Program-made: the position numbers and the translations under genes
Shown here: piece by piece, positions 36,001 through 47,087 of the stretch
Numbering within the stretch: position 1 is the first letter of the stretch
Layout of the letters: each line of letters starts with the position of its first letter
Assembly: GCA_000818945.1 (NCBI GenBank)
Contig: KN805402.1
Location: 1 to 49,574, forward strand
Origin: Schizochytrium sp. CCTCC M209059
Taxonomy: Eukaryota > Sar > Bigyra > Thraustochytrida > Thraustochytriidae
Length of the DNA: 49,574 nt
Direction of reading: 5' to 3'
Notes under the pieces: model-generated
Seen by the model: only the letters and a program-made list of their open reading frames with translations
Databases searched by the model: none
Told to the model about the DNA's origin: nothing

Positions 36001-37670
36001 TCAAGAACTACATGCAGGAGGCCAAAGACCTCGAAGCAGAGAGGTCACATACCATTGACACCTTGCGAGCGTCGCTCAAGGAGGCGGAGAACAACCTACT
36101 CGATGAAAAAGCGAACTTCAAACGAACGTCGAAACATGCGCGAGCGGAGAGCGAGCGCAAGGCAGAGGAGATATCTCGCTTGCAATCGGCACTCAAGGCG
36201 GCGCAAGAAAATGGAATCAACGTGCTGCAAGAGCTAGAGGAGAAAACTGCCCAGTATGATAGTCTCACTGAGGACTTTGAGCGCGTAGGCAAATCTCTGC
36301 AAGGACTTGAAAAGAAGCTCAGCGCAGCTGAAAAGGCTCGTGCCACACTGCAAGGTCTGATCGATGAAGAAAAGGCAACAGTTTCAGAACTCCGGGCCCA
36401 GCTGCAAAACACAGAGTCCGATGTGCGGGCTCAGTTACGCCAGGAGACCGAAGCTCACCTGGCAACTAAGAAGGAGCTGACCAACGTCTCGCAGGAAAAG
36501 GCCTGGTTCGAAAGTGAGACGAACATCAAAATCTCGGCTCTCAATCGACAAGTTCAGAATCTTGACGGCGAGTTGCGGCGTGCGAAAGAGGTCGCAGATG
36601 CTGAAAAGCTCAAGTTTGAGCAAGAAATCCGCGAGCACGAGCAATTCCGGGAATCTGCCAACCGTGCCCTTTCTGACTTGCGTAGCTCTCAGTCCAAGGA
36701 CGATGACTCGATGCGGCAACAGCTCGATGAGTCCCGAACAACCGCAGATGAAGCGGCCAATCTTTGCGCTCAAATGGAGCAAGAACGCAGCGAGCTGCAA
36801 AGGCGTCTGCAAGAGAAATCCGCGGAGCTAGAAACTGCAGTGACAAATCATGAAGAGGCGCGCGAGGAACATGAGCGCATTGTACGTAACTATCGCGAGC
36901 TGGTGGCGGTGAAGCGCAAGCTGGAGAACCACAACAAAAAGCTTCAGCTGCAGCTTGATACGTCTTCGAACACGCAAGCAACGGGATCGAGTGCTAGCGG
37001 ACGTGGAGCCTTGAGCGCAGAAGATACGAGCGAGCTCGTCTTAAAGGCAGAAAAAGAGGGATACGAAATGGCCAAGTCAGAGTACCAGACGCTCGTGGCA
37101 CGCATGGAGCGTGAGCACAGCCAGGAACTGGAACGCCTGCGCCAGCAACTTAGCCGACGCGAGCCTTTTGTTACGTCATCGCGACCGGTATCGCCCTTCT
37201 CCACGACAACTTCGACCATTTCTGGTCGCATGACACCTGCTGACGACTCAGCTTCTATTGACGGCGATGAGGGTGCGCAGATGCAATCAACTGGGGATGG
37301 TAATGATGACGATGACGATGCGCTCTTTTTCGCATCAGGTCCGCGTGCGCCATCAAGTGCCTCGGGATCTATGTCCACGGACACAGCTCCAGACGACAAT
37401 ATCATGGCGACAGCAAAATTTTTGCGGTCCCGAAGGACGAGATCTGCAGATCTTGAAGGCCAGCTTGATATTTCGGTCCACGTCAACGAGACGAAAGCGG
37501 GCAAGTTGGGCGAGACAAGCGCTGACGCCGCAAGCTTGCCGCCTCGTGCGCATAGCTCTTCGTCGTCTTCTTCGTCTTCCGCCCTACGTTTGCCGCCAGC
37601 CAAGGGCGCTTTACCGAGTCCCAAGAAGCGGAGCACAATTGATTCTGTCGCGGGTCTCCGCAAACTCTCC

Positions 37671-37703
<33 letters not shown>

Positions 37704-37865
37704 AAGCAACAGCAAAAGCAAAAGCAAAGGCAACAGCTGAAACCGCAATCTCAGGAACGGCTTTTAAAGAAGGCACAGTCTGCTGGATCTATTAAGAAGC
37801 AGTCATCGTCGTCATCGTCGACTTCCTCAGCATCAGCTGGGAAGCGCGTTCGACAACGCAAGTGA
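33084..37865 (+). CDS. Giant coiled-coil protein (1593 residues)
   Basis: The protein opens with MVTMLSPGKRRRKRAVAA, a basic cluster resembling a nuclear localisation signal. From about residue 85 to 1310 it is almost uninterrupted heptad-rich coiled coil, dense in Glu, Lys, Leu, Ala and Gln, without a motor, actin-binding or kinase domain. The last 280 residues are Ser/Thr-rich and unstructured, with TSSRPVSPFSTTTSTISGR, a short Asp run, a poly-Gln tract with Lys interruptions (about 1530-1550) and a basic end (GKRVRQRK). The architecture resembles nuclear-pore basket, centrosomal, golgin or SMC-like tether proteins, but sequence alone cannot decide. The ATG at 33084 is the first in frame; a preceding Ala run is read only from a non-ATG codon. 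Its 3' end converges with the TPR gene 176 bp away. Confidence 0.85.
37673..37740. repeat. CAGCAA poly-Gln coding repeat
   Basis: CAG/CAA codons with AAG interruptions encode a Gln/Lys tract near the end of the coiled-coil protein. Confidence 0.9.
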
Positions 37866-38041
37866 GGCGAAATGTACAGCCTTTTCCTCTTTTGATCAGC
37901 CTGACAGAGTGTGGCAAAAAAAAAAAAAGGAAAAGAGAAGAAGTAAAAAAAAAAGTCATGCGTGGCAGCTCTCTGTAAAGTCTATGCGTTTCCTTTATTC
38001 TTTGGCATCCAACCACTGCGAGCGCAGTAGACCTCGTTCAA

Positions 38042-39307
38042 TTACTTTTTGCCTTTTACCGCGAGAAGATAACCAATCGCAGCAAGGCTTGCCACAACAG
38101 CAAGACCTCCAGCGAGCAGGAGGACCGAGGCGTTCACCTCCTCGTCGTCCTCGTCGTCCTGGTCGCCGCCCTCAAATTGGTGCTTGTCATTCCTGACTTC
38201 TTGCTCCTCCTCTATGCTTGGCATCTTCACGCTCTCGACGCGCTCCTCGTGACCCTTTTCTTCCTTTCCTGCCTTGAGCTCTTGGCCCTTGTTGCTGTCG
38301 CCGCTGAGAAGTCCACCGTACATTTTCCGTTCCTTTTCGGCAGTGGCCGCAAGCTCCTTGCGAATGAGCTTGACCTCGGCACGCAGTTCCGTATTTGTGG
38401 GGTCCATTTCAATGGCGAGGGCAAGATCGCGAGAGGCGTCAGAGTAGTTTCCGCGCATTTTCTCGGCCTTGGCTCGGAAAAACAGCGCCTTGACATTCTT
38501 CGCGTTGAGCTGCAGTGCTTCCGAGGCATTATGCACGGCCTCTGCAAACAGACCTTGCCGAAGCTGGGCAATGGACAAGTTCTGAAACAGCGAGATCATG
38601 AGTGACTCGCACTCGCTGCGAAGCTCCTCATCCTTGACTTGGCGTGCATAGATGAGAGCCAGCTCGTACGCGGTAATGGCGTCTTTGAAAGCTTGCATCT
38701 TGAACTTCTCGTTGCCCTTTTCCTTGTGCTCCACAGCAGCCTCGACCTTGTCTGTGTTCGTCATTTCATGCAGCTTCTTCTTCCAGCGGGCCTCCGTCTC
38801 GGCTACGTGCGCGACGCCGCCGAACTCAAGGGCGATCACATATGGTGTGGCGCTGTCTTCGCGGAACTCTTTCACCTTGCCAGCACCAAATGACGTAATG
38901 ACAGCCGCGCCGACAGGAGCTCTTTCCCGCTTTGGGGCTCCCTCGTCTTCTTGGTCACCTCCTTCTTTTTCTACGTTTTGGTCGCCTTGCTTCTCTTCTG
39001 CTTCTTGCTCGCCTTGCTTCTGTTGCTGTTCTGGAGCCTTGTGAACGTTGTTCTCGCTAGAGCTGGTGCTTGTGCTGGTATTGCTGGTATTGCTGGTATT
39101 GCTGGGCTTTTTGGATTCGTCCGCCTTGGGCTCGTTGATCTTTTGCACGGGCTCAGCGACCTTGCTCGCAGTATTTGCAGTCGTGGATGGAGCAGCTCCA
39201 GGCGAGGTCATCGAGGCGGTGATGGCTCCCGTCTCGGGCGCGCTCAGGCCCGCGCGAGCCACAGCTGCAAAGAGTGCCGCTCGCGGCGCGCCTTCGTCTA
39301 CCGCCAT
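38042..39307 (-). CDS. Tail-anchored TPR protein
   Basis: The 421-residue protein has an unstructured Ser/Thr/Gln/Glu-rich N-terminus (1-130), then a small beta domain (about 131-178) with VGAAVITSFGAGKVKEFRED and VIALEFGGVAHV, a pattern seen as a short SH3- or KOW-like module. Three TPR motifs follow (about 190-320): VEHKEKGNEKFKMQAFKDAI, QNLSIAQLRQGLFAEAVHNA and ALFFRAKAEKMRGNYSDASR. An acidic linker leads to one membrane segment (about 393-416) ending in KGKK, so the protein is tail-anchored with the TPRs in the cytosol. The layout recalls FKBP8-like co-chaperones without the isomerase domain; TPRs of this kind often bind Hsp70/Hsp90 tails. The Met at 39307 is preferred; the upstream 35 residues in frame look non-conserved. 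Confidence 0.82.
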   Translation of the reverse strand: MAVDEGAPRAALFAAVARAGLSAPETGAITASMTSPGAAPSTTANTASKVAEPVQKINEPKADESKKPSNTSNTSNTSTSTSSSENNVHKAPEQQQKQGEQEAEEKQGDQNVEKEGGDQEDEGAPKRERAPVGAAVITSFGAGKVKEFREDSATPYVIALEFGGVAHVAETEARWKKKLHEMTNTDKVEAAVEHKEKGNEKFKMQAFKDAITAYELALIYARQVKDEELRSECESLMISLFQNLSIAQLRQGLFAEAVHNASEALQLNAKNVKALFFRAKAEKMRGNYSDASRDLALAIEMDPTNTELRAEVKLIRKELAATAEKERKMYGGLLSGDSNKGQELKAGKEEKGHEERVESVKMPSIEEEQEVRNDKHQFEGGDQDDEDDEEVNASVLLLAGGLAVVASLAAIGYLLAVKGKK

Positions 39308-40507
39308 GGTGTTCACGATGGTCTTGCCTCGACGCCGACCGGGTCTCACGCTGAGGTTCTGCTCTTTTCGAGAGAAGCAAACGGGTCCACGGGACGAGGT
39401 TCTCTGCGTCAACCTCTCGCAGCCGCACTCGCTGATGGTGGTGGCGTCCTCGTGGTCGCCCTTCGTTATAGCTATCTATGCTCGGGGCTCCGCGAACGAG
39501 ACGCTGACGATCGATGGCCTTGCTCAGCTCCCAGTCTTATTACTCGCTCTTCCTCTTGCTCTTCCTCTTGCTCTTACCCTTTTGGTGACGACACGGTGGA
39601 TTTCTCTTGTTTCTGCTGCTGGCAAGCACGATGCCGCGCCGAGCTCAATGCAAGACGAGCTCGCCTCGAGCTCGCCAAGGTGAACACGCCACCGCGGAGG
39701 TCGAAGACGCAAGATTGGCGCTTAGGCACATGGGGGTACGCGCGCGCACCCGGTGTGCGCTTTTGGAGAGGCGTCGCGGGTTGTGCACGCCGCGGAGAGG
39801 AGTCAACCGATACCTTGGGACGCGGTGCTAGAGAAGACGAGCTCGACTCTCATTGCCGCAGTCGCAGGCGCTGGCGCAGTCGGTCGCGGCGCGCGGAGGT
39901 CGGAGGTCGGAGGGCGGCAGGGCAGGAGGCCTGATGGAGGAGGTAGGGATAAAAAATGCGTGAAAAAGCACGTGAACGTTGGAAAATGAAGGAAGGATGG
40001 AGGGAGGGAGGGAGGGAAGGAATGAAAAGGCGGTGGAGGACATTGAGAACTCCAAGGGAAGAAGAGTGGAAAGAGGCAAGGGCGATCGATTGATTGAGCC
40101 AAGCTTCAGGTAAGCAGTGTCGAGCGGCGACTTGCTCTTACCACTCACTGGTAAGATAATTGTGGAGAGAAAAAGAAAAAAGAAGAAGAAACAAAGGGGG
40201 AAGAACGGGTGTGTACGAAGAGTAACGTTTGTACAGGCCGGAAAACAACTCTTGCGAAACAGACCTGCAAGCAAACCTCTTGCCAGTGTCGGCACCGCCG
40301 GTGGCAGCATCGTCAACAATCTTCAAGAAGGCCCCGCCGCAGCAGCGCTGCTGCGTTCTTAGAGCATTGGCACGGAAAGAAGACCTTTAGGTAGACGTGC
40401 TGGGGTGTCGTCTCTTGTGCGAGAGAGCCTGAGTCAGCGGCGGACGAGAGTCGGTGCAAACAAGAGCTGAGGCTGCGGCCGCTGGGAACGAAGCAAACGT
40501 GGCAAAT
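39308..40507. other. Divergent intergenic region
   Basis: The region lies between the TPR and GPR180-like genes. It contains CTCTTCCTCTTG repeats (about 39545-39575), a GGTCGGAGG tract (about 39895-39915) and a GGGA-type run (about 39995-40020). No convincing gene is seen. Confidence 0.5.
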
Positions 40508-42115
40508 ATGAAAGCGAAAATAAGACATCATGTGCTCGCCCTCGCTGCATTACTTTGCTCTGCATCTCGTGCACAAGCAGGCATCACTTCTGGTCAGTAC
40601 ACGGGGTCTGACTCATGGATTTTCCTCGATCGCTTTTGCTTCGAACGAGGCTCGGGCTACATTGACGCAGAATTCCTCTTTCCTTCGACGAGCAACCCGA
40701 CTCTGATGCTCTACTTCCTTGACCAGGGAGGAGAGACCGAGTTTGGGGGCTGGGAGGCCGTCTATAACAGCAATCTGAACTGCTCCGAGCGATATGCCGT
40801 TGCAGAGGAATCCTCAGGCGCGGTATTCAACCTCAAAGATAGATCATATCGCACCTCGATCGAATACATCGATGGCAGGGTCATGACTCGTGCACAGGTG
40901 AGCACTGGCATTGTGACGTCGCGAAGCCGCTACTTTTTCTTCGCGGTCGGTAACTGCAATACCGCCTGCACAGCAGATTATTGTGCTGATGGTGTCGACA
41001 TTTATTGGAGCTTGAATTCGACGAACGGAAACGACGGCATGTTCTACTTTGGCGCCGACGAATCAAGCCTTTGGGCCACAGCGGTTGTCTTTTTCAGCGT
41101 TTACTTTCTCGTGGTGAGAAATGTACTTTCCATTCGAAGAAGTCTCCTCAACGAACGCAAGTACCATGCGACGGTCTCCTTTCTTGTTGTTTCCGTATAT
41201 TGCACGTGGATCCGCCTGCTTTGTGACGTTGTGGTGTACACCAAGTACAAGAACAGCGGCAAGAGAACTCCGGCCTTTGAAGCGATATCTCTGCTCTTCG
41301 CAGGCATCTCGGAGTGCATGCTTATTCTCATGTTCATGCTAATCATGAAAGGCTGGACGATTGTGCGTCGCAAGATCTCGGCCAATGGACGAATGCGCCT
41401 TGCCGTTTACCTTGCCATCTACGTCACGGCACACTTTACTTGCGTCCTCTTCTACACGCAGGGCGTTGACCCTGCGGATGTGGTCTACATGTTTGACACG
41501 TGGCCCGGATACGTGCTGGGGCTCTTGCGCGTTGCGCTCTTTTTGTGGATGTGGCGAGCCAAACGCGTCACCCTCTACAAGTACAACTCCAAGGTGCGCT
41601 TTTACCAGAGGTTCACATTGTTTTCCTCTCTCTGGGTGATCAGCCTTCCCTTGCTTGTGTGCATTAATTACGCTGTCGACGAGTACTTTCGAGCCAAGCT
41701 CCTTTATGGAATCGAGCTCTTTCTGTTGGCATTGACGCATACAACGTTGACCGTGCTGTACAACCCCAAGTATGCCAGCTCCTTTCCCTTTCACGCTACG
41801 ACGACGGCAATGCTTCGAGGCGGCGTGAGAATGTCCAATCCCAAAGACATTTCCGAGACGCAGTTACGCCAGGCAACAGAGATCAGTCGGCGAATCAAGT
41901 ACGGCATTGGTGTGCTACAACAGTTCTCTCGAGACCTGACGACCTTTTTGGAGGAGATCGATCCGGTTGAGAAGGACCTTATTGAAAATGACGAAGAGCT
42001 CCCGGGCCTTGGAACAGCACCAGTCGCGAATGCAGCCAACACCAATTCTGCCTCAAAGGTCAATCCATTCTCCCGAGCGCGCAAAGACAAAGTCCCATCC
42101 GTGCAATCGTTCTAG
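40508..42115 (+). CDS. GPR180/TMEM145-family seven-transmembrane receptor
   Basis: The 535-residue protein has a signal peptide (MKAKIRHHVLALAALLCSAS, to about 24), an extracellular beta-sandwich (25-180) with several Cys (FCFERG, NLNCSER, GNCNTACTADYCADG), and seven membrane segments at about 186-206, 220-242, 259-281, 298-318, 333-350, 368-390 and 398-418. The arrangement and motifs, such as WATAVVFFSVYFLVVRNVLS and the compact loops, match the GPR180/TMEM145 family (rhodopsin-like GPCR transmembrane domain), whose extracellular GOLD-like domain precedes the helices. A cytosolic tail of about 115 residues follows. It is probably a surface or endomembrane receptor-like protein; ligand unknown. 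The Met at 40508 starts the signal peptide. Its 3' end converges with the cyclase gene 289 bp away. Confidence 0.85.
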   Translation: MKAKIRHHVLALAALLCSASRAQAGITSGQYTGSDSWIFLDRFCFERGSGYIDAEFLFPSTSNPTLMLYFLDQGGETEFGGWEAVYNSNLNCSERYAVAEESSGAVFNLKDRSYRTSIEYIDGRVMTRAQVSTGIVTSRSRYFFFAVGNCNTACTADYCADGVDIYWSLNSTNGNDGMFYFGADESSLWATAVVFFSVYFLVVRNVLSIRRSLLNERKYHATVSFLVVSVYCTWIRLLCDVVVYTKYKNSGKRTPAFEAISLLFAGISECMLILMFMLIMKGWTIVRRKISANGRMRLAVYLAIYVTAHFTCVLFYTQGVDPADVVYMFDTWPGYVLGLLRVALFLWMWRAKRVTLYKYNSKVRFYQRFTLFSSLWVISLPLLVCINYAVDEYFRAKLLYGIELFLLALTHTTLTVLYNPKYASSFPFHATTTAMLRGGVRMSNPKDISETQLRQATEISRRIKYGIGVLQQFSRDLTTFLEEIDPVEKDLIENDEELPGLGTAPVANAANTNSASKVNPFSRARKDKVPSVQSF

Positions 42116-42403
42116 GTGTAGGTGTAAGTGTAGGTTTAAGCCCTACTTTTTATCCAAATTTTTCCCCTATGAGCTCCTGCCGCGTCTGTGCTTGCTCACG
42201 AACATTCGCTGGCTGCTTGTCTGTTTGCGACACTTGCATGATCCTTGATGGGGCGGACCTTCTTGTCTGGTTGGGGAGGGAATTGATAGCGAAGCCTTTC
42301 CCCTCCCCCTAGGTTCTCTCTCCCGCGCTGAAATGAAAAATCTGACGAATAGTTTATGTGTAGTAGTATGCTCTTGTACGTATACCATTATATTGTATGT
42401 AGG

Positions 42404-45400
42404 TCACATGTGCTGGTCAGGCTGCTTGCTTCGTGCCTCTCGCGCAAAACGGAAGAGTCGCGCGGGATTACCACAGCTTGCCTTGACCAGAGCCTCGCTT
42501 TTTTCCGATACTACACCCGCATAACCGGATTGACGCAGCAGCATCGTTGCGAGAAGTGTAGCCTCACTTGCGCCAAGCGGCCGCACGGGAATGATTCGAA
42601 GGGGGAACCGCCCCATGGCATGATGGCGCTTGAGAAGGGACACAAAATTCGCCTCGAAAGGGCTGTGGGGGCTCGGTGAAGCTGTAAAAATGACGCTCAA
42701 CAAGGTGCTCGGCCCCGCTTCAAAGACCCCGAATTCGGAGCCATATGAAAGTATGGCCTTGTCAAGGTCTTCATTGTCGAGCACAATCCAGTCTGGTCGC
42801 GGCAGTGCGTCGGTGAGTGACAGAGGCGTCCCATTTTCGCCCAAGACGGCAGACCGCCTTTTTCTTCGAGTGCAATTCCACTTTTGTGAAAAGCGAGACG
42901 CATCCAGTCCAGCACCCTGTGCGGATGCGAGTGGAGAGCCTGCATGAAAGGTCGGTTGCGCCCTTGGACTCACGCCAATGACTGCGCCAGCCCCAGTGCA
43001 TGATCTTCGACGTTGTGAGATTCCAGACCCTCCGTGGTCCTGGGACGTCTTGTGTGTCGTGACGCGAAGGACTTGAGGCATGAAAAGGCTCGCGTTGAAT
43101 GCGTCACTCTCGTCTAGACCCATCACGTCCATCGACGTGTCGACACTCAGCTTGAGCTTGCGTGACTCGCGCTTGCTGGACCATGAGGGACTCTTGCGCG
43201 TTTTCGCGATGTTCTGCGACACCGCCATGGGCAAGCTTTCAACAGAAATTTGTTTCCTCGCAGGTCTGTTTACACCTCCAAGAGGACTTGCGCCCAAAGT
43301 GTGAAGACGTACGCCGGGCGATTCTGTTGCAGCACCGTTGACTCGGCGCAAGCAACATGTTGATACCAACACGAGGAACCAGCGCCAAACTTTTGCTTTG
43401 GCGAAATGAAGATCATCCACGCACAAAACGCCTGGACGAAATAAGTGATGGACTTGAACCAAACGCGCCAAGAATGCCCAAAGCGCACCTTCACGTTCGG
43501 TGCTGCCTGGCGCAAGCCAGAGCGGATCATGTCCAGCAGCTTTGCGAAACGAAGTGAATGCCTGCCGGTGCTCTGGGAAGATGTCTGCAAGAAGCTCAAT
43601 GTACTCGAGCAAGGAGCTTGCTCGCATTTTGAGAACGCTGACGAGGTCTGCGATCCAAGTCGGAGACTCGGCACGGAGCACTTGCGAAAAGAAGGCACGA
43701 AGAGGATTCTCTTTGGCCTCGCATTTGACTGCGTAGAATTGTACTCCTCGAGACCGTGAGGCGGAGGGACCCTCGGGGCTGTCCTCCGTTTTTTGCACGA
43801 GCGCCTTGTACTGACTGCATGCGTACTGTAGAAGGGCCGATTTGCCTGCGCCAGCTTCCCCCTGAAGAACCATGACTTGATTGATGTGCCGATGCACGAA
43901 AGATGATTGACTTCTCAACAGGCTTTTGATCGCCGCAGACGCCAAATCTTGCCCAACAAGAGGAATTTGAGTGTTTTGGAAATTCGGTGCACTTCTTTGC
44001 TGCAGGGGAGTCTCCGGAGCCCTCACGTTGTTACTCAGCTCTACTAAAGAGAGCGATGGACCCGCGGGGCTGGAAAGCTCAAGGGCAAGGTTTGCGCTCG
44101 ATCTTCCCCTGCGAAGGAGTCGCGGATAGTTGAGCGAGACGGATTTGGTCTTATTCTTGACCTCGACGAGGTCCATGCGATCGTCAAAGCAAATCATTTC
44201 GCTGTCGCGACAGTCGATACGCGTCTGTTCGTCACAGGCGACTGCATAGCGTGAATCATCAGCTCCGATAGCCTCCATGATTCGGGCCGCCGTGTTGACG
44301 GTGTCTCCGACAATAGAGTACTCGGCTCGCTGCTGCGAGCCAATAATGCCGCAGAAGGCTGGGCCTGTAGCAACGCCGATACTTGCGCGGCAGTCAAGAA
44401 TGTCTCGACGCTCTGCAAGCTCGCGCTGGATCTCGAGTGCAGCGACAAGCGCATATGAGACGTCATCCTGACGCATAGCCACGGTCGTCGGCGCCCCGGG
44501 GACGCCAAATACACCGATTGCAACCGTGCCTTTGTCGTCGCAAAGCATTTGGCGCAGCATGCCGCCGTAGCGATAGAGGCTGCCCTGGATGACGACGAGA
44601 GATTTGTGAATTGACTTGGCAAGTCGAGTGCCATCATCTTCTTCAAAGGCGCGATCAGAGAGTCCATGTAGCTTGATGAAGAGCACCGTCACGTGACGCA
44701 TCTCAGCAAAGCTGGGATCCTGCCAAAATGCTTCAGAACAAAACGTCATGTCTAGCGCAGGTGCCGCGAGTGAATGGGGGGATGCGGGTCTCTTTGGTGC
44801 CGTCGGTGAAGCAGCTGCTCGACATGTTTCGAGGCACGCGAGTCGATTGCGGACCTGAAAAGGCACAAAGCCTGCAAGGGGATGCTCCTCGTCCGTGCTG
44901 CACGTCTTGTTGACTTCTGCAGGGCTTGAACGGGCTTTTGTTGCAGCTGCGTTGTGGATGGCAGAGAGATCAAGCGTTGAGTTCGATGGCAAAAGCGGCG
45001 CTTTGTGCTCGAACCACTCTTGACCTCCGAGGAGAACAAAGTGATCTTGCTCCGAGGATTGGCTTGTGGCGGATTGTCCGATTGTTCCGCCAAGAGGTGT
45101 CATGTTTGCCACCTGAAAACTCGCGTTGCGCGGGGAAGGACCAAATGGTTTCCACCGAGGCAAGAACTCGTTGGATTTTGCGCGGGCTTGGCACGTTGCG
45201 AAGCCCTGATGACGCGGACTCAGCCGCCTTGCAAAGCCGGCGGCCACGTTCTGAAGAGGCACGGGAAGGTCGATTGTCGTCGCGCAGCGATTCCTGCGCG
45301 CAGGAAGAGCCTCCGGGCTTCTGTCCTGCGTCATCTTTGCAACAGGCGCGCTGGCGAGTCCTTCCGCCGTGCATGGAATCAGGAGCGGCTCAGGTCGTCG

Positions 45401-46612
45401 ACGGAGCATCATCTTGTTTCCTCGCGCGGGCCAGGCTCGAGGGTTTTCGTTTTGTGGCCCATCAACAATCGGGCTAAGAGCGAGTGGCGAGCGCGCATCT
45501 TTCTGGGACACACAGGCGGCAGGTGCCTTGTCTTTCGGCGGTTGCCTTGCGTGCGATATCTCGGTAAAGGAGAAGGTGTGCTCAAGTTGCGGGGACGATG
45601 TCAGGAGGAGACCATTGCTGGAGGTCGTGTCAGCGGATGGAGAAGATGAAGGCTCGGCGTCGATTGCCTCGTCATACTCAGTCTCGAGATCAAAATTAAT
45701 GCTGCTTTCACCCTCGCGACCGACATCGGGGTTTGCGCGGGCTACGGACGCAGTCCTGCGCTGGGTGAACACATTGAGAGGCCCCGCGAGAGCCAAAAGT
45801 CGTTCGTGAACGTCTTGCGTAACAATAATCTCCGACGGCTTGCAGATTCGATCAGCGGCGCGCAAGTCCTGCAAAGGTTGACCCACAACAAGGTACTCCC
45901 ATCGATCGTATGCCCCTCCAACCAGCATTGCGCGAATTTTCCCCTTGGCAACGCAGGCTTTGACTTGCAAGTCAATCGAGTGAGTGAAGGCGTCCGGGGC
46001 TTGATCGTTGTTTTGCACGGACACAGAGAGGGGAGTTGCCTGGACAGCTTGCGCGCATTTGCAAGCTGCGCAGATCGCTGCATCAACGCCGGCGCCTTCT
46101 TGGGCGTAGACATTTTGGGCGTCGCGAAATGTGCAGAGCAGAGCATCGCCGCAGAATTTGATGACATCGCCCCCATGGTGAGTGACAAGCTCGATGATGA
46201 TCGTAAAGACTTCAGTGAGTGCGTGGCCGAGCATTTCGGGGGATACATTTTCTGCAAGGCGAGTGAATTTGCAAATGTCGATCCAGAGCACAACGCATTC
46301 GTGCGCATCCATGACGAGGGGCTCTTGCAGCCGTTTGCAGTCGTTTTGGAATCGATACAGGACCTCTCGCGGACAAAAGGCAGCGAGGACGGATGTTCTG
46401 TCAACTCTTGCTCTTTTTCTCTCCTCTGCGGCTTGAAGTCGTCTGGGCGCGGCGGCATCGATCGATCGTTGCGTCCACAGATCCCGTCGTGGCCGGCTCT
46501 GCCGCATTTTCTTTTCCGTGTGCGCGTTGGTGCCGCTACAGAGCCGTCCTTCGTCATCGCCGTGCATGATGACCCTGGCGCTTGACATTTGCTGGTGGTG
46601 GTTGACGATCAT
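42404..46612 (-). CDS. Soluble adenylyl cyclase homologue (ADCY10-like), two class III cyclase domains plus AAA-type NTPase
   Basis: The 1402-residue protein makes cAMP from ATP by family inference. C1 (about 105-275) has CVVLWIDICKFTRLAENV with metal-binding D112, and HHGGDVIKFCGDALLCTF with D156, then LVVGQPLQDLRAADRI. C2 (about 638-800) has HVTVLFIKLHG, where the first metal Asp is replaced, CDDKGTVAIGVFG, and GVATGPAFCGIIGSQQRAEY followed by VGDTVNTAARIM with the catalytic Asn/Arg pair. Together they make one composite active site, as in mammalian bicarbonate-responsive sAC. An NTPase domain follows: Walker A GEAGAGKSALL (about 918-928) and Walker B VLCVDDLHFA (about 1062-1071). A disordered linker of about 350 residues between C1 and C2 is unusual. 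The protein ends about 330 residues after Walker B, shorter than mammalian sAC, so it lacks most of the TPR-like C-terminus. The start at 46612 or Met 9 is uncertain. Confidence 0.9.
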   Translation of the reverse strand: MIVNHHQQMSSARVIMHGDDEGRLCSGTNAHTEKKMRQSRPRRDLWTQRSIDAAAPRRLQAAEERKRARVDRTSVLAAFCPREVLYRFQNDCKRLQEPLVMDAHECVVLWIDICKFTRLAENVSPEMLGHALTEVFTIIIELVTHHGGDVIKFCGDALLCTFRDAQNVYAQEGAGVDAAICAACKCAQAVQATPLSVSVQNNDQAPDAFTHSIDLQVKACVAKGKIRAMLVGGAYDRWEYLVVGQPLQDLRAADRICKPSEIIVTQDVHERLLALAGPLNVFTQRRTASVARANPDVGREGESSINFDLETEYDEAIDAEPSSSPSADTTSSNGLLLTSSPQLEHTFSFTEISHARQPPKDKAPAACVSQKDARSPLALSPIVDGPQNENPRAWPARGNKMMLRRRPEPLLIPCTAEGLASAPVAKMTQDRSPEALPARRNRCATTIDLPVPLQNVAAGFARRLSPRHQGFATCQARAKSNEFLPRWKPFGPSPRNASFQVANMTPLGGTIGQSATSQSSEQDHFVLLGGQEWFEHKAPLLPSNSTLDLSAIHNAAATKARSSPAEVNKTCSTDEEHPLAGFVPFQVRNRLACLETCRAAASPTAPKRPASPHSLAAPALDMTFCSEAFWQDPSFAEMRHVTVLFIKLHGLSDRAFEEDDGTRLAKSIHKSLVVIQGSLYRYGGMLRQMLCDDKGTVAIGVFGVPGAPTTVAMRQDDVSYALVAALEIQRELAERRDILDCRASIGVATGPAFCGIIGSQQRAEYSIVGDTVNTAARIMEAIGADDSRYAVACDEQTRIDCRDSEMICFDDRMDLVEVKNKTKSVSLNYPRLLRRGRSSANLALELSSPAGPSLSLVELSNNVRAPETPLQQRSAPNFQNTQIPLVGQDLASAAIKSLLRSQSSFVHRHINQVMVLQGEAGAGKSALLQYACSQYKALVQKTEDSPEGPSASRSRGVQFYAVKCEAKENPLRAFFSQVLRAESPTWIADLVSVLKMRASSLLEYIELLADIFPEHRQAFTSFRKAAGHDPLWLAPGSTEREGALWAFLARLVQVHHLFRPGVLCVDDLHFAKAKVWRWFLVLVSTCCLRRVNGAATESPGVRLHTLGASPLGGVNRPARKQISVESLPMAVSQNIAKTRKSPSWSSKRESRKLKLSVDTSMDVMGLDESDAFNASLFMPQVLRVTTHKTSQDHGGSGISQRRRSCTGAGAVIGVSPRAQPTFHAGSPLASAQGAGLDASRFSQKWNCTRRKRRSAVLGENGTPLSLTDALPRPDWIVLDNEDLDKAILSYGSEFGVFEAGPSTLLSVIFTASPSPHSPFEANFVSLLKRHHAMGRFPLRIIPVRPLGASEATLLATMLLRQSGYAGVVSEKSEALVKASCGNPARLFRFAREARSKQPDQHM

Positions 46613-47049
46613 GAGCGCGGTGGGTCCGTTATGTGTTTGCTAGCCCGGCGAATTTCTTCTACTTGATTTTTCAAGGCCGGGGTCTGGGGCACCTCGTGGA
46701 AGCTCGTGCAGGTTTTTCTCACTTTCGGGCCCCCAATCAGGGTGAACGAACGTCCGTGCGTGAGCTTTCTTTTTAGGGCAGTGGAGCATGCACGCAGGCT
46801 TTTTCTGTTTCCGAGGTGGGGTGGGGCCCCGGGCACCGATGTGGCTGGCTGCTGCTGCCGCTGCTGCCGCTGCTGTCGCTGCTAATGGGGAATGTGGCCT
46901 CTTGACGAGCTAAAACGGACGAGGGGCCGCGCGCAAACGAGCCTCCTTCGCTTTCTTCCTCTTACTCTATCTCTCGGACTTATTTTATTGCCTGGCCTCG
47001 CGCAAGCCGCACCAGCGCGTGCAAGGACCTGTCTGCTTGGTTGGCTACG

Positions 47050-47051
47050 TG

Positions 47052-47087
<36 letters not shown>

